Shown one piece after another: positions 1 to 8,360 of a stretch of DNA of 20,550 bases. Source of the DNA: JAXGPP01 sp964436865 (GTDB lineage Bacteria > Planctomycetota > Planctomycetia > Pirellulales > Thermoguttaceae); the NCBI GenBank assembly GCA_964436865.1, contig CAYTFK010000092.1:1-20550 (forward strand), written 5' to 3'. Within the stretch, counting starts at the first letter, position 1. Every line of letters starts with the position of its first letter. The notes beneath the pieces were generated by a model, which made no database searches, was not told the DNA's origin, and worked only from the letters and a program-made list of their open reading frames with translations. The translations under genes were made by a program, and so were the position numbers.

Positions 1-573
1 CTCGCCGCCGGCATGATCGACGCCTGCCGGCGATCTAGCGCCCACGTGCCTGAGCTGACACTCGTGGTCGCCGACCTGGCGTGCTACGAGCCTTCGCACC
101 GTTTCGACCTCATCGCCTCGAACTTCAGCCTCCACTGGCTGCCCGATCCCGCCGACGCCATCCGCCGTTTTCGCGCCCTGCTCAACCCGGCCGGTTTGAT
201 CGCCCTCGCCGTGCCCGTTGAAGGCTCCCTGACGGAACTGGCCGAGAGCTATCGCGATGTAACCCGGCATGAAATGCCCGGCACCGTGATGCTCTCCGCC
301 GACGCCTATCGGCATGCCCTGGATCGCGCCGGCTTACGTCCACTCCGTTGCGAAATCAGTCCCCTGGTGGCGCGCTTCAGCAGCGGCCTCGACGTGCTCC
401 GCTATTTCCGGGCGACCGGCACCACGCTGCGGCATCAGCCCGGCTACCACCCCCATTCCGCGGCCCACACGCGGCGGCTGACTCGGCGCTACGAAGAACG
501 CTTCGCCGATCCTTCCGGCCGCGTGCCGCTCACCTTCAGCGTCCTCTACCTGCTGGCGGAGGCCACGACTTGA
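1..573 (+). CDS. bioC: Malonyl-ACP O-methyltransferase BioC, C-terminal part (5' truncated by the window edge)
   Basis: The reading frame is open from base 1, so the gene starts upstream of the window and its N-terminal SAM-binding glycine motif is not visible. The remaining ~190 residues fit the class I SAM methyltransferase fold of BioC. There is an acidic VVADL strand end, then the SNFSLHWLPDP segment (BioC has S-N-x-x-L-Q/H-W), then an LNPAGLIALAVP strand followed by GSLTEL. The C-terminal part carries the BioC-like DVLRYFRATGTT helix and the VPLTFSVLY strand. Known role of the family: it methylates the free carboxyl of malonyl-ACP (or CoA) to disguise it for fatty-acid elongation toward pimeloyl-ACP in biotin synthesis, in the cytosol. 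No other biotin gene is in view. A related small-molecule methyltransferase is possible, but the C-terminal signature favours BioC. Confidence 0.8.
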   Translation, partial: LAAGMIDACRRSSAHVPELTLVVADLACYEPSHRFDLIASNFSLHWLPDPADAIRRFRALLNPAGLIALAVPVEGSLTELAESYRDVTRHEMPGTVMLSADAYRHALDRAGLRPLRCEISPLVARFSSGLDVLRYFRATGTTLRHQPGYHPHSAAHTRRLTRRYEERFADPSGRVPLTFSVLYLLAEATT

Positions 574-636
574 TTTGAGTTGCACAGGCATTACAGTGAA
601 GCACCACGATGATTCTCGTTCGAAATCGGGAGGCAA

Positions 637-2013
637 ATGATGCGAGCTCTTGTACTGGCAACCGCGATCTTCGCCGCGTCGTCGGCGCCGGCCGAAGTGG
701 TCACCTATCCCGCGCCGTCGGAAGAACAGCTCTCGGCCGATTACCAGGTCACGGCGGGCGGCAAGAAGGTCGACGTCTACACTGCCCGAGTGCTTGATCC
801 CCCGTTTGCCGGAAAGCAGTGGGATTTCGGCGGCCCGTACTCGTTTGCCAACTTCGACGTCGCCGGTCCGGTGGAAGTCCGCATCACCTCGCCGCGGTCG
901 CTCAAGGAAGCAGTCCTCCGCCCGGCGGCCACCGACGTGAAGACGCAACTGCTCGACGACCACACACTCGTACTGTCGTTGCCGGGACCGCGAAAGCTGA
1001 GCATCGAACCGGAGGGCAAGAAGGGTCCGCTACTGCTGTTCGCCAACCCGTTGGAAGAGTCGCCCCCCAAGCCCGACGCGCCCGGCGTGGTCTACTTCGG
1101 CCCCGGCGTGCACAAGCCCGGCAGGATCGAACTCTCCAGCGACCAGACGCTCTACCTCGCCGGCGGCGCGGTGGTCAAAGCCGGCATTCTCGCCCAGGGC
1201 GACCGCATCCGCATCTGCGGCCGCGGCATCCTCGACGGCTCCGACTGGCCGTGGCGCAAGGGGCCCACGCCGCACGTCGTCTCCATCCGCGGCAACGATA
1301 TTGAGGTGAGCGGCATCACCATCCGCGGCGCGTCGCACTGGACGGTCGTGCCCCGCCACAGCCGCCACGTCACGGTCCGCAATGTCAAGATCTGTGGTGG
1401 CCGCGTGCAGAACGACGACGGCATCAACCCCTGCAATTCGCAGGACGTGCTCATCACCGACTGCTTCATCCGCAGCGACGACGACTGCGTCGCCCTCAAA
1501 GGGCTCGACTTCGCCGAAGGCAACAACAACGTCGAGCGGATCACCGTCGAGGACTGCATCCTCTGGTGCGACCGGGCGAGGATCTTCCTGCTCGGCCACG
1601 AGAGCCGCGCCGAGTTCATGCGCGACGTCACGCTCCGCAATCTCGACATTATCCACTACACGATGACCCCGTTCCTGCTCGAGCCGGGTGAAGAGATGCG
1701 GCTGGAGGACATTGCCATCGAAAATGTCCGCATCCACGGCGAGGGTCAGGGCGAATTGGCCCGCCTGCGGCCGGTCGTCAATCAGTACATGCGCAACCAG
1801 GTGCCCGGCAAGATCGCCAACGTGCGGTTCGACGATGTCAACATCGAAGGTCTGCCGGGCGCGTACCGCGTCCAGATCCTCGGCGCCGACGCCGATCACG
1901 ATGTCCGTGGTGTCGTCTTCAAAAATGTCACGATCCTCGACGAGAAACTCAGCGCCGATTCCGATCGGCTTGAGATTGGCGAACACGTCAAAGACGTTCA
2001 GTTCGACAAGTAA
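637..2013 (+). CDS. Exported GH28-like right-handed beta-helix glycosidase (polygalacturonase family, atypical active site)
   Basis: 458 aa with an N-terminal signal peptide (hydrophobic residues 4-18, likely cleavage after SAPA), so it probably acts outside the cytoplasm. Residues ~160-450 are a parallel beta-helix with repeated strands of the type ITIRGASHWTV, VTVRNVKICGG and VLITDCFIRSDDD. The GH28 acids are visible: NDDG at 259-262 (Asp261 matching Asp of NTDG), DDDC at 281-284 (the two family Asp residues) and GH at 320-321. The family RIK substrate-binding motif is missing: the aligned position (about 344-350) reads TPFLLEP. A general retained hydrolysis chemistry is likely; the substrate (pectin, rhamnogalacturonan or another uronate-containing glycan) cannot be assigned. 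Two adjacent ATGs occur at 637 and 640. GGGAGG at 628-633 fits the second one better (7-base spacing). The gene converges on the DUF5060 glycosidase. Confidence 0.8.
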   Translation: MMRALVLATAIFAASSAPAEVVTYPAPSEEQLSADYQVTAGGKKVDVYTARVLDPPFAGKQWDFGGPYSFANFDVAGPVEVRITSPRSLKEAVLRPAATDVKTQLLDDHTLVLSLPGPRKLSIEPEGKKGPLLLFANPLEESPPKPDAPGVVYFGPGVHKPGRIELSSDQTLYLAGGAVVKAGILAQGDRIRICGRGILDGSDWPWRKGPTPHVVSIRGNDIEVSGITIRGASHWTVVPRHSRHVTVRNVKICGGRVQNDDGINPCNSQDVLITDCFIRSDDDCVALKGLDFAEGNNNVERITVEDCILWCDRARIFLLGHESRAEFMRDVTLRNLDIIHYTMTPFLLEPGEEMRLEDIAIENVRIHGEGQGELARLRPVVNQYMRNQVPGKIANVRFDDVNIEGLPGAYRVQILGADADHDVRGVVFKNVTILDEKLSADSDRLEIGEHVKDVQFDK

Positions 2014-2028
2014 CAGAAACGGCCATAC

Positions 2029-2075
2029 CCGCTGCGCTTCCGCGCGACCAATCGCCGCACGCGGAAGCGCGGCGG
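2029..2075. terminator. Long perfect-type hairpin between convergent stop codons (likely bidirectional terminator)
   Basis: Bases 2029-2044 pair with 2060-2075 to give a 16-bp stem containing a single T-G wobble (at 2033/2071), with a 15-base loop. The core GCGCTTCCGCG / CGCGGAAGCGC is a perfect 11-bp repeat. It lies in the 73-base gap between the GH28-like stop (2013) and the DUF5060 glycosidase stop (2087, minus strand). No T-run follows on either strand, so termination may need Rho, or the hairpin may mainly protect the 3' ends of both mRNAs. Confidence 0.6.
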
Positions 2076-2086
2076 CGATGTGCCCT

Positions 2087-3874
2087 TCACCTTTGCTTCC
2101 GCACCAGCGCCACCCAGTCCTTACCGTCGTCCTGGGCCGGGCGGCCGAGGCTCGCGCGGCCCGGGCCGCTGAGCGTCTTGACGGTGCCGGCAGCCAGTTC
2201 GCCGCCCTGGCGGGGATTGTACCAGCCGACTGAATAGCGGCCTTGCGGCAGCTCCAACTCCGTGCTGTCGCCCGCCGGGAGATACACGGCATAGACTTCA
2301 CCCGGCCTGGCAAAGCAGTAGTCGTCGGCCGCGGCGGTCAGCTCGTCGGCCGGTTGCATCTCGGTGAACGGAAGCTGCTGCCGGAAGAACTCCAGCGCCC
2401 AGCGCGTCTGGTCCCACAGCCGCTCGCGGCTCCGCCAGTCCTCGCAGTTCAGGTCGTTGTGCGGGTACTTGTAGCCGAAGTACCATTCGCAACCCGAACC
2501 GCCCCCCAGCAGATTGCCCCACAGCACGTGGCGGCGGACGCCGTCATGATCGGGGTCGAGGCTGTCTGGCTTCACGCCCGTATCGGCCGGGCCGACTTCA
2601 TCATGGCACACGTACCACGGCCGCCCGCTGGCTGCCGATCGCTCTACCCACTTCACCGTCTCCGCGTGGGTGCGTTCCATCCGGCCCATCTGAAGCGACG
2701 GCCCGTGGAACTGGGGAAAGCCCAGCAGCGGTATGTAGACCTCGTCGTACTTGCCGGGGTAGGTGTGGACCACGATCGGATGGTCGTAGGCGTCGATCGC
2801 GTCGAGATAGCGGCAGAATGCTTTCAACTGCTCGGTGGTGTTGGTGTTCTCCTCTCCCAAATTCCACACCAGGGCCGGATGATGAGCGAAGCGGGCGACC
2901 AGTTCGCGGTAGTACAGCCTGCGATCCGGCCCCAACTCGCCGCCGTCGAGGAGCTGATCGTTCTCCGTCTCCTGCGTCACCACATGGAGCAGGAGCCCCA
3001 GGCGGTCCATGTGCGAGAAGACGATTTCCCACTGATCGAGTTTGCTTGTGTCGTAGCGGTCGCGAACGTCGGGCTCGATCCACGGCCACACGTCGCGGCC
3101 ATCCCCTTCCACGTTCATGGTGAGGAAGTACACGCTGTTCATGCCTCGCGATGCGAGGTAGTTGAGCGCCCCGATAATGTTCTTGCCCTTGCCGCCGCGC
3201 CACGTCGGGTCGTCCGGCTTCCAGTCGGCCGCGTGCGGCTCGTAGCGGTGCAGCCTCTGCGACGGCGCTTCGCCTTGACGCTGTTGGGCGGCTTTGTAGC
3301 GGGCCGTGGTGCCGTCGAAGTCGGCGTACGCGAGGAAGTTCTCCGGGCTGTCGGCGCCCCCCTTGAGATAGAACTGGCCCGAGCCGGCGAACTGCAAGTA
3401 GCGGCCGCCCGTGTAACGGAGCATCCCGGCCGCGCGGTGGTCGGGCGCCGATTTGTCGCTGGGGGCCACGCTGAACCTGCCCGTAGCGCCGTCCGCCCCG
3501 GCTGGCTCGCCCGCCGCCACGTCGTCGGCCATGGCCACGTCGCGCCCCTTGCGGAACGACACGCGGTAGCTCCATTCACCCGGGGCATCGGGAGCGAAGT
3601 TCGCTCGCCAGCAATTCCCCTTGTCGGCTCCCGTCTCGGCGGCGTTGCCGTCGGCCGCGTAGAAGCCCGGTACGAGATACCGCTTCCCCGGCCGGCTGAA
3701 CTCCACGTCAAGCCGATAGTCGCGGAAGGGGTTCGTGGCTGCCGTCTCGCTCGTCTCCGGACCTGGCACGGTGAGCGTTACCCGGTGCCATGCCTTGAGT
3801 TCTCCCGACACGACGGCCGAATTTCCAGCCGCCGGAGCCGTCAACGCCGCGATCACGAAGAGCACGCCGGTCAC
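2087..3874 (-). CDS. Secreted DUF5060 / TIM-barrel glycoside hydrolase with C-terminal collagen-binding-like domain
   Basis: 595 aa from a GTG start. GGAG lies 8 bases upstream (minus strand, 3886-3883) and the product begins with a short signal peptide (residues 1-17, VLFVIAALTAPAAG). Domain order: a DUF5060-like beta-sandwich at ~20-135 (KAWHRVTLTVPGP, NPFRDYRLDVEF, GEWSYRVSF), then a DUF4038-type (beta/alpha)8 barrel at ~150-500, then a small C-terminal beta domain at ~515-592 of the 'putative collagen-binding' type (YAVYLPAGDSTELELPQG, WYNPRQGG). WNLGEEN at 337-343 is a clan GH-A-like acid/base segment (Glu341/342) and CHDEVG at 423-428 supplies the likely nucleophile Glu426. These assignments come from motif position, not structure. 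The substrate is unknown. It lies 59 bases downstream of the 1337-aa gene and may share its transcript. A TATACT -10-like box at 3924-3919 (minus) could also serve it, but no good -35 accompanies it. Confidence 0.8.
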   Translation of the reverse strand: MTGVLFVIAALTAPAAGNSAVVSGELKAWHRVTLTVPGPETSETAATNPFRDYRLDVEFSRPGKRYLVPGFYAADGNAAETGADKGNCWRANFAPDAPGEWSYRVSFRKGRDVAMADDVAAGEPAGADGATGRFSVAPSDKSAPDHRAAGMLRYTGGRYLQFAGSGQFYLKGGADSPENFLAYADFDGTTARYKAAQQRQGEAPSQRLHRYEPHAADWKPDDPTWRGGKGKNIIGALNYLASRGMNSVYFLTMNVEGDGRDVWPWIEPDVRDRYDTSKLDQWEIVFSHMDRLGLLLHVVTQETENDQLLDGGELGPDRRLYYRELVARFAHHPALVWNLGEENTNTTEQLKAFCRYLDAIDAYDHPIVVHTYPGKYDEVYIPLLGFPQFHGPSLQMGRMERTHAETVKWVERSAASGRPWYVCHDEVGPADTGVKPDSLDPDHDGVRRHVLWGNLLGGGSGCEWYFGYKYPHNDLNCEDWRSRERLWDQTRWALEFFRQQLPFTEMQPADELTAAADDYCFARPGEVYAVYLPAGDSTELELPQGRYSVGWYNPRQGGELAAGTVKTLSGPGRASLGRPAQDDGKDWVALVRKQR

Positions 3875-3933
3875 GATCGAGTCTCCACGGGTGCGAAGGG
3901 CAGGTGGAATGCGCGACCAGTATAGCTCCCCCG

Positions 3934-6900
3934 CTACGCCACCTGCCAGTCGTCGTCTTCCCAGCGGGCGATCTGGCGTTCGAGATCGCTGCGTGTGAGC
4001 CGGACGGGCTTGATTCTGGGAAAGAAGTCCAGGCCTCCTTCGTCGTCCGCGGGCTGGGCGCGGACGCGCTGTACCTCGTCCTCGAGCGCCTCGAGCCAGC
4101 TTGGCACGTCGAAACCCGCCCCGCTCGGCTGCTCGGTGAACCAGGCCACTTCCTGCTCGAGCTGTTCAAAGGCGCGGCGCGGCTGGCCCTGTTTCAGTTC
4201 CTCGATCGCCGGTCTGACCAGGGCGCAGATCCGATCGATGGCCAGCGGGCGGACGAACCGTTCGCCAAGCCGGTCGGCGATGCTCGGCAGCCGCATCCCG
4301 TAGCGTTTGGTGAGCACCTGGTAGCGCTGCAGGTGGCGGTCGGCCGCCGGTGCATTGTGTGCGGCCACCTCGCGGCGAAGCAGCGCCGCTGCTTCATCGT
4401 TCCCCGACCGGACGATGACCTTGTGGGCGATGACCAGCGGATGCAGGCTCCATGCCACGCGGTCGTAATTGGCCCGCAGCCGGAGGAAGTCCAGCAGCGT
4501 ATAGAGCATCTCGCCGTGGTCCGACTGGGTCGTCGTCGTGTTGTAGTCGACGTACTCCGTGTAGTTTTCCGCGACGGCCGCCACTGCCAGTTCCAGCCAG
4601 CGGACCGCCTCCTGCCGCGGCACCGCCTTGTCCAGTTCTTCCAGCAGCCGGTACTGGTCCTCGGCGTCGGGTTCTTCGGCCAGGGCTTCCAGGTACGAGT
4701 CGGCTCCCTGGTAAAGGATCGCGCGCAGATTGCCCGGATTCATGAACCGCTGGGTGAACAGGTCGCCGCCGTAGCGCTGGATGAAGCCCTTGAGCGACTC
4801 CCATCGCGATTCGTCGTTGACGGTCTCCAGCACGGAGATGCGAACGTTGGCCGTGTACGCCAGCCAGCGTTCGAGGAGCGGCTTGATCGCCCGGCCCAGG
4901 CATTCCACCAGGACGTCGGACTGCCGCTGAGTCTTCGTCCAATCTTCCGCCGAGAAGAGGATGCTCTGGAAGACGCCGCGTGCGCCGATCTCGAACAGCC
5001 GGTCGAACTCGGTGAGCGCGCCCGGCCCCACCGGGTGATGCCGCTCCATGCCTTCCACCGTGCCGATGAGGCGGACCGTCTCGGTGAGCAGTCCAAGCTT
5101 GGGCGCGTATTCGAGCAAGCGCCGGAGCAAGCGGTGCAACGAACGGCAGGTGACGATCCGCTGGGGGTTGCCGCCGCGCGACACGGGGATATAGCACAAC
5201 GGATGGCCGGCCAGGCTTTCCAGCAACTCGTCCCACTGCCGGCGGACGGCGGCCACGTCGCCGCGGAACATCGCGGCCAGCACCCGTTGCGAAGGCGCCT
5301 CCCACGGCTCGGCCGACGCCTCCGCGGCGACCTCGCCGGCAGCCTTCGGACCGGCCACCACCAGCAGCAGCCGGCGGCTATCGGCCATGTCGACGCAGGC
5401 GGCGATGACCCGTTCCAGCAGCATCTCCTTGATTCCCAGCCGCCGCGCGTATTCCACCATGGCGTCGTGGTTGCTCCGCGGCGCGGGAACGCGGTAGCGG
5501 TGCACTGCCGACAGCAGGTCCGCCAGCCCGCGCTGCAGATCGACGGCGCGAACAAGCCAACCGGATATCGCTCCCCGCTGCGGCTCGTCCAACTCGCCGC
5601 CGATCGCCGTTGCTGCGGGCATCTTCCACAACCGGGCGAGCATCGTGAGGAACGACAGCCGGTCGCTGATCCGCTCCGCCTCGGCCGCCAGCTCGAAATC
5701 GGTCGGCAACTCGCCGCCCTCGAGCATATCGCTTTCGAAGCCGTCGTCGGTCGAATCCCGATAGATCACGTTCTCGTACGCGGCGCTGTACAGGTCGTCT
5801 TCTTCATCCTCGCCGAGTTCCTGGGGCTCCTCGTCAGCGTCTTCCTCTTCGTCCTCTTCATCGTAATCGGCCTGCATCACGGAGAGGTTGCCCAGTTCCA
5901 ACTGGGGAACATGCCAGTACTCGTCGGCGTTGGCCTCCAGGTAGTCGAGGAACTTCCGGGTCAGCGACCATCGTTCCGCGTCGTCGACGATCGGCGCCTC
6001 GGCTCGAGGCTCGGGTTGCCACAAATCTTCCATCCAGCGGAGGGCCAGGGCATAGAACGAGTAGTCCGACTCGACGAGCGGAATTTCCTCCGCGCGGCTG
6101 AGCCACGAAACCAGCAGCGCCATCGCAGCGACCGGGTCGCGCTGTTCGAGCAGCGCTTCGGTCAGCAGGGCAAAGGCTTTGGGCGAGGTGAACCGCTCGA
6201 CGTGTTCCCGCCAGAAGGCGATGTTTCCGGCCGCCGGACCGGCCCGGTGCCAGGCGGCGAGGGCCTCGGAAACGTCATCCGCCGATTCCCACGCCTCCTG
6301 GCCGGAGACGCCGTCGACGCTGCCGACTTCGGTGCTGGCGAAACGGTCCCACCATTGGGCCAGCGATTTCAACTGCCCGGAAAGCTTCACCTGCAGGGCC
6401 TCGTTCCCCGCGGCCGCCGCTTCCTTTTCCAGTCGCGCGTAGAGGTCGAAGAGGTCGCTCATCAAGTCGAGCAACTCGTCGACGCGGTGGTCGGGTATGC
6501 TGTTCTCCAGCGCCGGAAACAGGCTGTACTGGCCGCCGAAACCGAGGATGTTCCATGGATCGACCAGCGCGCCGCACTCGATCGCCCGGTGAAGGATGTC
6601 TTCAATCTCCGGCAGCCGCTCGGCCGCCTCGTCCAGTTGCTCCCGGTCGATCGCCTGGTGGGCCAGGCTCAGCCGGCAGTCGATGTCGCATCGCATCCGC
6701 GCCGAGGCAACCGGCACCTTGCGGACCTGGCGGACCGCCGCCTCGGTGTATCCCATGCGGGCAAACAGAATCGCCAGGTGCACGTGCTGCAGTTGTTCGG
6801 CCCGCCGCTGCGCCAGCCGCTGGTTGAGGTCCTGCCGCGCGCCGCCAAACGGCTGCTGCAGCGCGGCCGCCTCGGCGCGGAGCCGCTCGGCATGCGCGCC

Positions 6901-7947
6901 GCTCACGCGCGACAACAGGTGCTCGTAGAACGCGTCGCGGTAGGCGGCAATGTGCGGCAAGAGGGTCGCCATCGTCGTCGACGAGTCGTGGGCGTCGGGC
7001 CCGTTGCCGCTCACGCCCGATCCCATCAGCACCGTGCCGGCAAGGACCGCCGCGGCTTCGAACAGCACTTCCTCGTACGAAAGCTCCTTGTTCTCCTCGA
7101 CCCGCGCCAGCATCGCATCGAGCGTCACTTGCTGCAGGACGAACCGCCGGTAGAAACCGCGCTGATCGATCAGATGCGGATCCCAGCAGCCGAAGTGATA
7201 GTTCAGCCGCCGGTTGTTCGGGTGATCGAAGTCGAACGCCCGCGGATCGATGGCCAACTCGTCCAGCAGGTTCGGATCAAGCCACGCCTGCCGCAACAGG
7301 TCGGGATCCGTGTCGCGAAGGATCTCCAGCGCCCGATCGACCAGGTCGTGGTAGCGGCCGGTCGCCGTTCCCGCGCCGGCGATGTAGAGCGGGATCGGCC
7401 GCACCCATTCGTGCTCGTAAGGCTGGATCTTCTGCCGGGTTTCGAGCACCGCCACGGGCCGGTGGCCGATGAAATCGTTCAGCCGCTTGATGGCGGCGGG
7501 TATGATCCGCGCCGCATCCTGCCAGGGCGGCCCCTGCGCCAACACGGCTTCGCACGCCCGGCCGATGAAAAACGGCCGCAGCAGCGCCTCGTCCGTCTGG
7601 TGAAACAACAGATCGCGGTGGAATCGGCGGTAGGCGGGCAGCAACTCGTCAAACACCAACCGGGCGACCACTTCCGCCTGGTCAAGCTGCCGGAATGCCT
7701 CCGACGTCTCCCGCAGGCTCTTGATCCCCTCGGTGATGACTCCCGCCGCGCGCTGCCAGGCCGGCTTGCCCGCCGCACGCTTCTTGTGCCGGGAACCTCC
7801 GGGTACCTTGCCGGCCTCCAAACGGGCGAACAGCCCGTTCAGGTTCTGCAGAAATCGCACATCGGGCGTTCCCGAAGAGAAGTTCAGGTATCCAACGATC
7901 TCCTGGACTTCCTGGCGAGCTTCGGGCCCGAGACGATCCAGTTCCAT
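3934..7947 (-). CDS. Very large helical hypothetical protein (1337 aa) with acidic central linker
   Basis: Function not recognised; the general look is of a large planctomycete-restricted protein family. There is no signal peptide and no membrane segment, so it is predicted to be cytosolic. Residues ~1-660 are helix-rich, with conserved-looking aromatic/proline loops (GCWDPHLIDQRGFYRRF, DPWNILGFGGQYSLF). Residues ~691-745 (nucleotides ~5714-5877) are a disordered Asp/Glu-rich linker that starts after MQADYDEED. Residues ~750-1300 are again helical with solenoid-like character (repeated L-x-x-A/W spacing). A scaffold or alpha-solenoid role is only a guess. The start is supported by GGAGAAGG just upstream on the minus strand. 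It reads into the DUF5060 glycosidase 59 bases downstream, which may be co-transcribed. There are no transfer signs; codon use matches its neighbours. Confidence 0.85.
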   Translation of the reverse strand: MELDRLGPEARQEVQEIVGYLNFSSGTPDVRFLQNLNGLFARLEAGKVPGGSRHKKRAAGKPAWQRAAGVITEGIKSLRETSEAFRQLDQAEVVARLVFDELLPAYRRFHRDLLFHQTDEALLRPFFIGRACEAVLAQGPPWQDAARIIPAAIKRLNDFIGHRPVAVLETRQKIQPYEHEWVRPIPLYIAGAGTATGRYHDLVDRALEILRDTDPDLLRQAWLDPNLLDELAIDPRAFDFDHPNNRRLNYHFGCWDPHLIDQRGFYRRFVLQQVTLDAMLARVEENKELSYEEVLFEAAAVLAGTVLMGSGVSGNGPDAHDSSTTMATLLPHIAAYRDAFYEHLLSRVSGAHAERLRAEAAALQQPFGGARQDLNQRLAQRRAEQLQHVHLAILFARMGYTEAAVRQVRKVPVASARMRCDIDCRLSLAHQAIDREQLDEAAERLPEIEDILHRAIECGALVDPWNILGFGGQYSLFPALENSIPDHRVDELLDLMSDLFDLYARLEKEAAAAGNEALQVKLSGQLKSLAQWWDRFASTEVGSVDGVSGQEAWESADDVSEALAAWHRAGPAAGNIAFWREHVERFTSPKAFALLTEALLEQRDPVAAMALLVSWLSRAEEIPLVESDYSFYALALRWMEDLWQPEPRAEAPIVDDAERWSLTRKFLDYLEANADEYWHVPQLELGNLSVMQADYDEEDEEEDADEEPQELGEDEEDDLYSAAYENVIYRDSTDDGFESDMLEGGELPTDFELAAEAERISDRLSFLTMLARLWKMPAATAIGGELDEPQRGAISGWLVRAVDLQRGLADLLSAVHRYRVPAPRSNHDAMVEYARRLGIKEMLLERVIAACVDMADSRRLLLVVAGPKAAGEVAAEASAEPWEAPSQRVLAAMFRGDVAAVRRQWDELLESLAGHPLCYIPVSRGGNPQRIVTCRSLHRLLRRLLEYAPKLGLLTETVRLIGTVEGMERHHPVGPGALTEFDRLFEIGARGVFQSILFSAEDWTKTQRQSDVLVECLGRAIKPLLERWLAYTANVRISVLETVNDESRWESLKGFIQRYGGDLFTQRFMNPGNLRAILYQGADSYLEALAEEPDAEDQYRLLEELDKAVPRQEAVRWLELAVAAVAENYTEYVDYNTTTTQSDHGEMLYTLLDFLRLRANYDRVAWSLHPLVIAHKVIVRSGNDEAAALLRREVAAHNAPAADRHLQRYQVLTKRYGMRLPSIADRLGERFVRPLAIDRICALVRPAIEELKQGQPRRAFEQLEQEVAWFTEQPSGAGFDVPSWLEALEDEVQRVRAQPADDEGGLDFFPRIKPVRLTRSDLERQIARWEDDDWQVA

Positions 7948-8169
7948 TCACCTTCTCCGGAGGGGAGACAGGGGCCAAAATGCCTTGGATGACTATCTGG
8001 TTTGAGCCTTCTTCCACAATCGACCGACCGGCAGGCCGATAGCCGTCGGCTGCCAGGGCTCTGGGACCAAATCTTAGAATTTCCCCGGCACGCCAACCAG
8101 TTTTGTCCACCATTATGGGGTGTGTGGAAGGTTTGGTCGCGAAGATTCAGTCCGGTTTACCATCCGCGC

Positions 8170-8181
8170 GAGTGTACACTC
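8170..8181. promoter_or_regulatory. 12-bp perfect palindrome, operator-like
   Basis: GAGTGTACACTC is a perfect palindrome, 61 bases upstream of the candidate -35 box of the propeller gene. A symmetric site of this size suits a dimeric helix-turn-helix regulator, but I cannot name one and chance occurrence is possible. Confidence 0.3.
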
Positions 8182-8190
8182 TTTCGACAC

Positions 8191-8227
8191 TTCGCCAGCC
8201 GTTCGGGGGCCCGCGACGGCTGGAGAA
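8191..8227. repeat. Inverted repeat, 12-base arms with one mismatch
   Basis: TTCGCCAGCCGT (8191-8202) faces ACGGCTGGAGAA (8216-8227), giving 11 of 12 paired bases around a 13-base loop. A T-run (8235-8239) follows 7 bases later, so a weak terminator is possible, though no plus-strand gene lies just upstream. It sits between the palindrome and the promoter candidate. Confidence 0.4.
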
Positions 8228-8242
8228 GGGACAGTTTTTCCC

Positions 8243-8271
8243 CTGCCATCGGCTGCGGCGGCAACTATGAT
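8243..8271 (+). promoter_or_regulatory. Candidate sigma70-type promoter for the propeller operon
   Basis: CTGCCA (8243-8248, 4/6 of TTGACA), a 17-base spacer and TATGAT (8266-8271, 5/6 of TATAAT) predict a start near 8278. This leaves a leader of about 83 bases before the ATG at 8361. Confidence 0.4.
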
Positions 8272-8360
8272 AGAGAGGGCTTGTCCCCAGATCACTGAGA
8301 AACCCCTGTCCGTCGGGCTGGCGATCGGTTCGGCCCGCGACATTCTGGAGAGCTCAATCC

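Larger units (their letters stand above)
7948..8360. other. Divergent intergenic region (413 bp) without a gene
   Basis: It separates the 1337-aa gene (minus) from the propeller gene (plus). I see no convincing ORF. It contains a 12-bp palindrome (8170-8181), an inverted repeat (8191-8227) and a plus-strand promoter candidate (8243-8271). For the minus-strand gene, CATAAT (8117-8112, minus) could be a -10 box, but its -35 match is only 3/6. Confidence 0.6.

Noticed and set aside
3904..7992. A 1362-codon open frame antisense to the 1337-aa gene.
   Set aside because: Its codons share boundaries with the sense codons, so its stops require TTA, CTA or TCA on the sense strand, which are scarce in this GC-rich coding DNA. 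Its translation has no signal peptide, domain or sensible motif, while the sense product does look like a protein.
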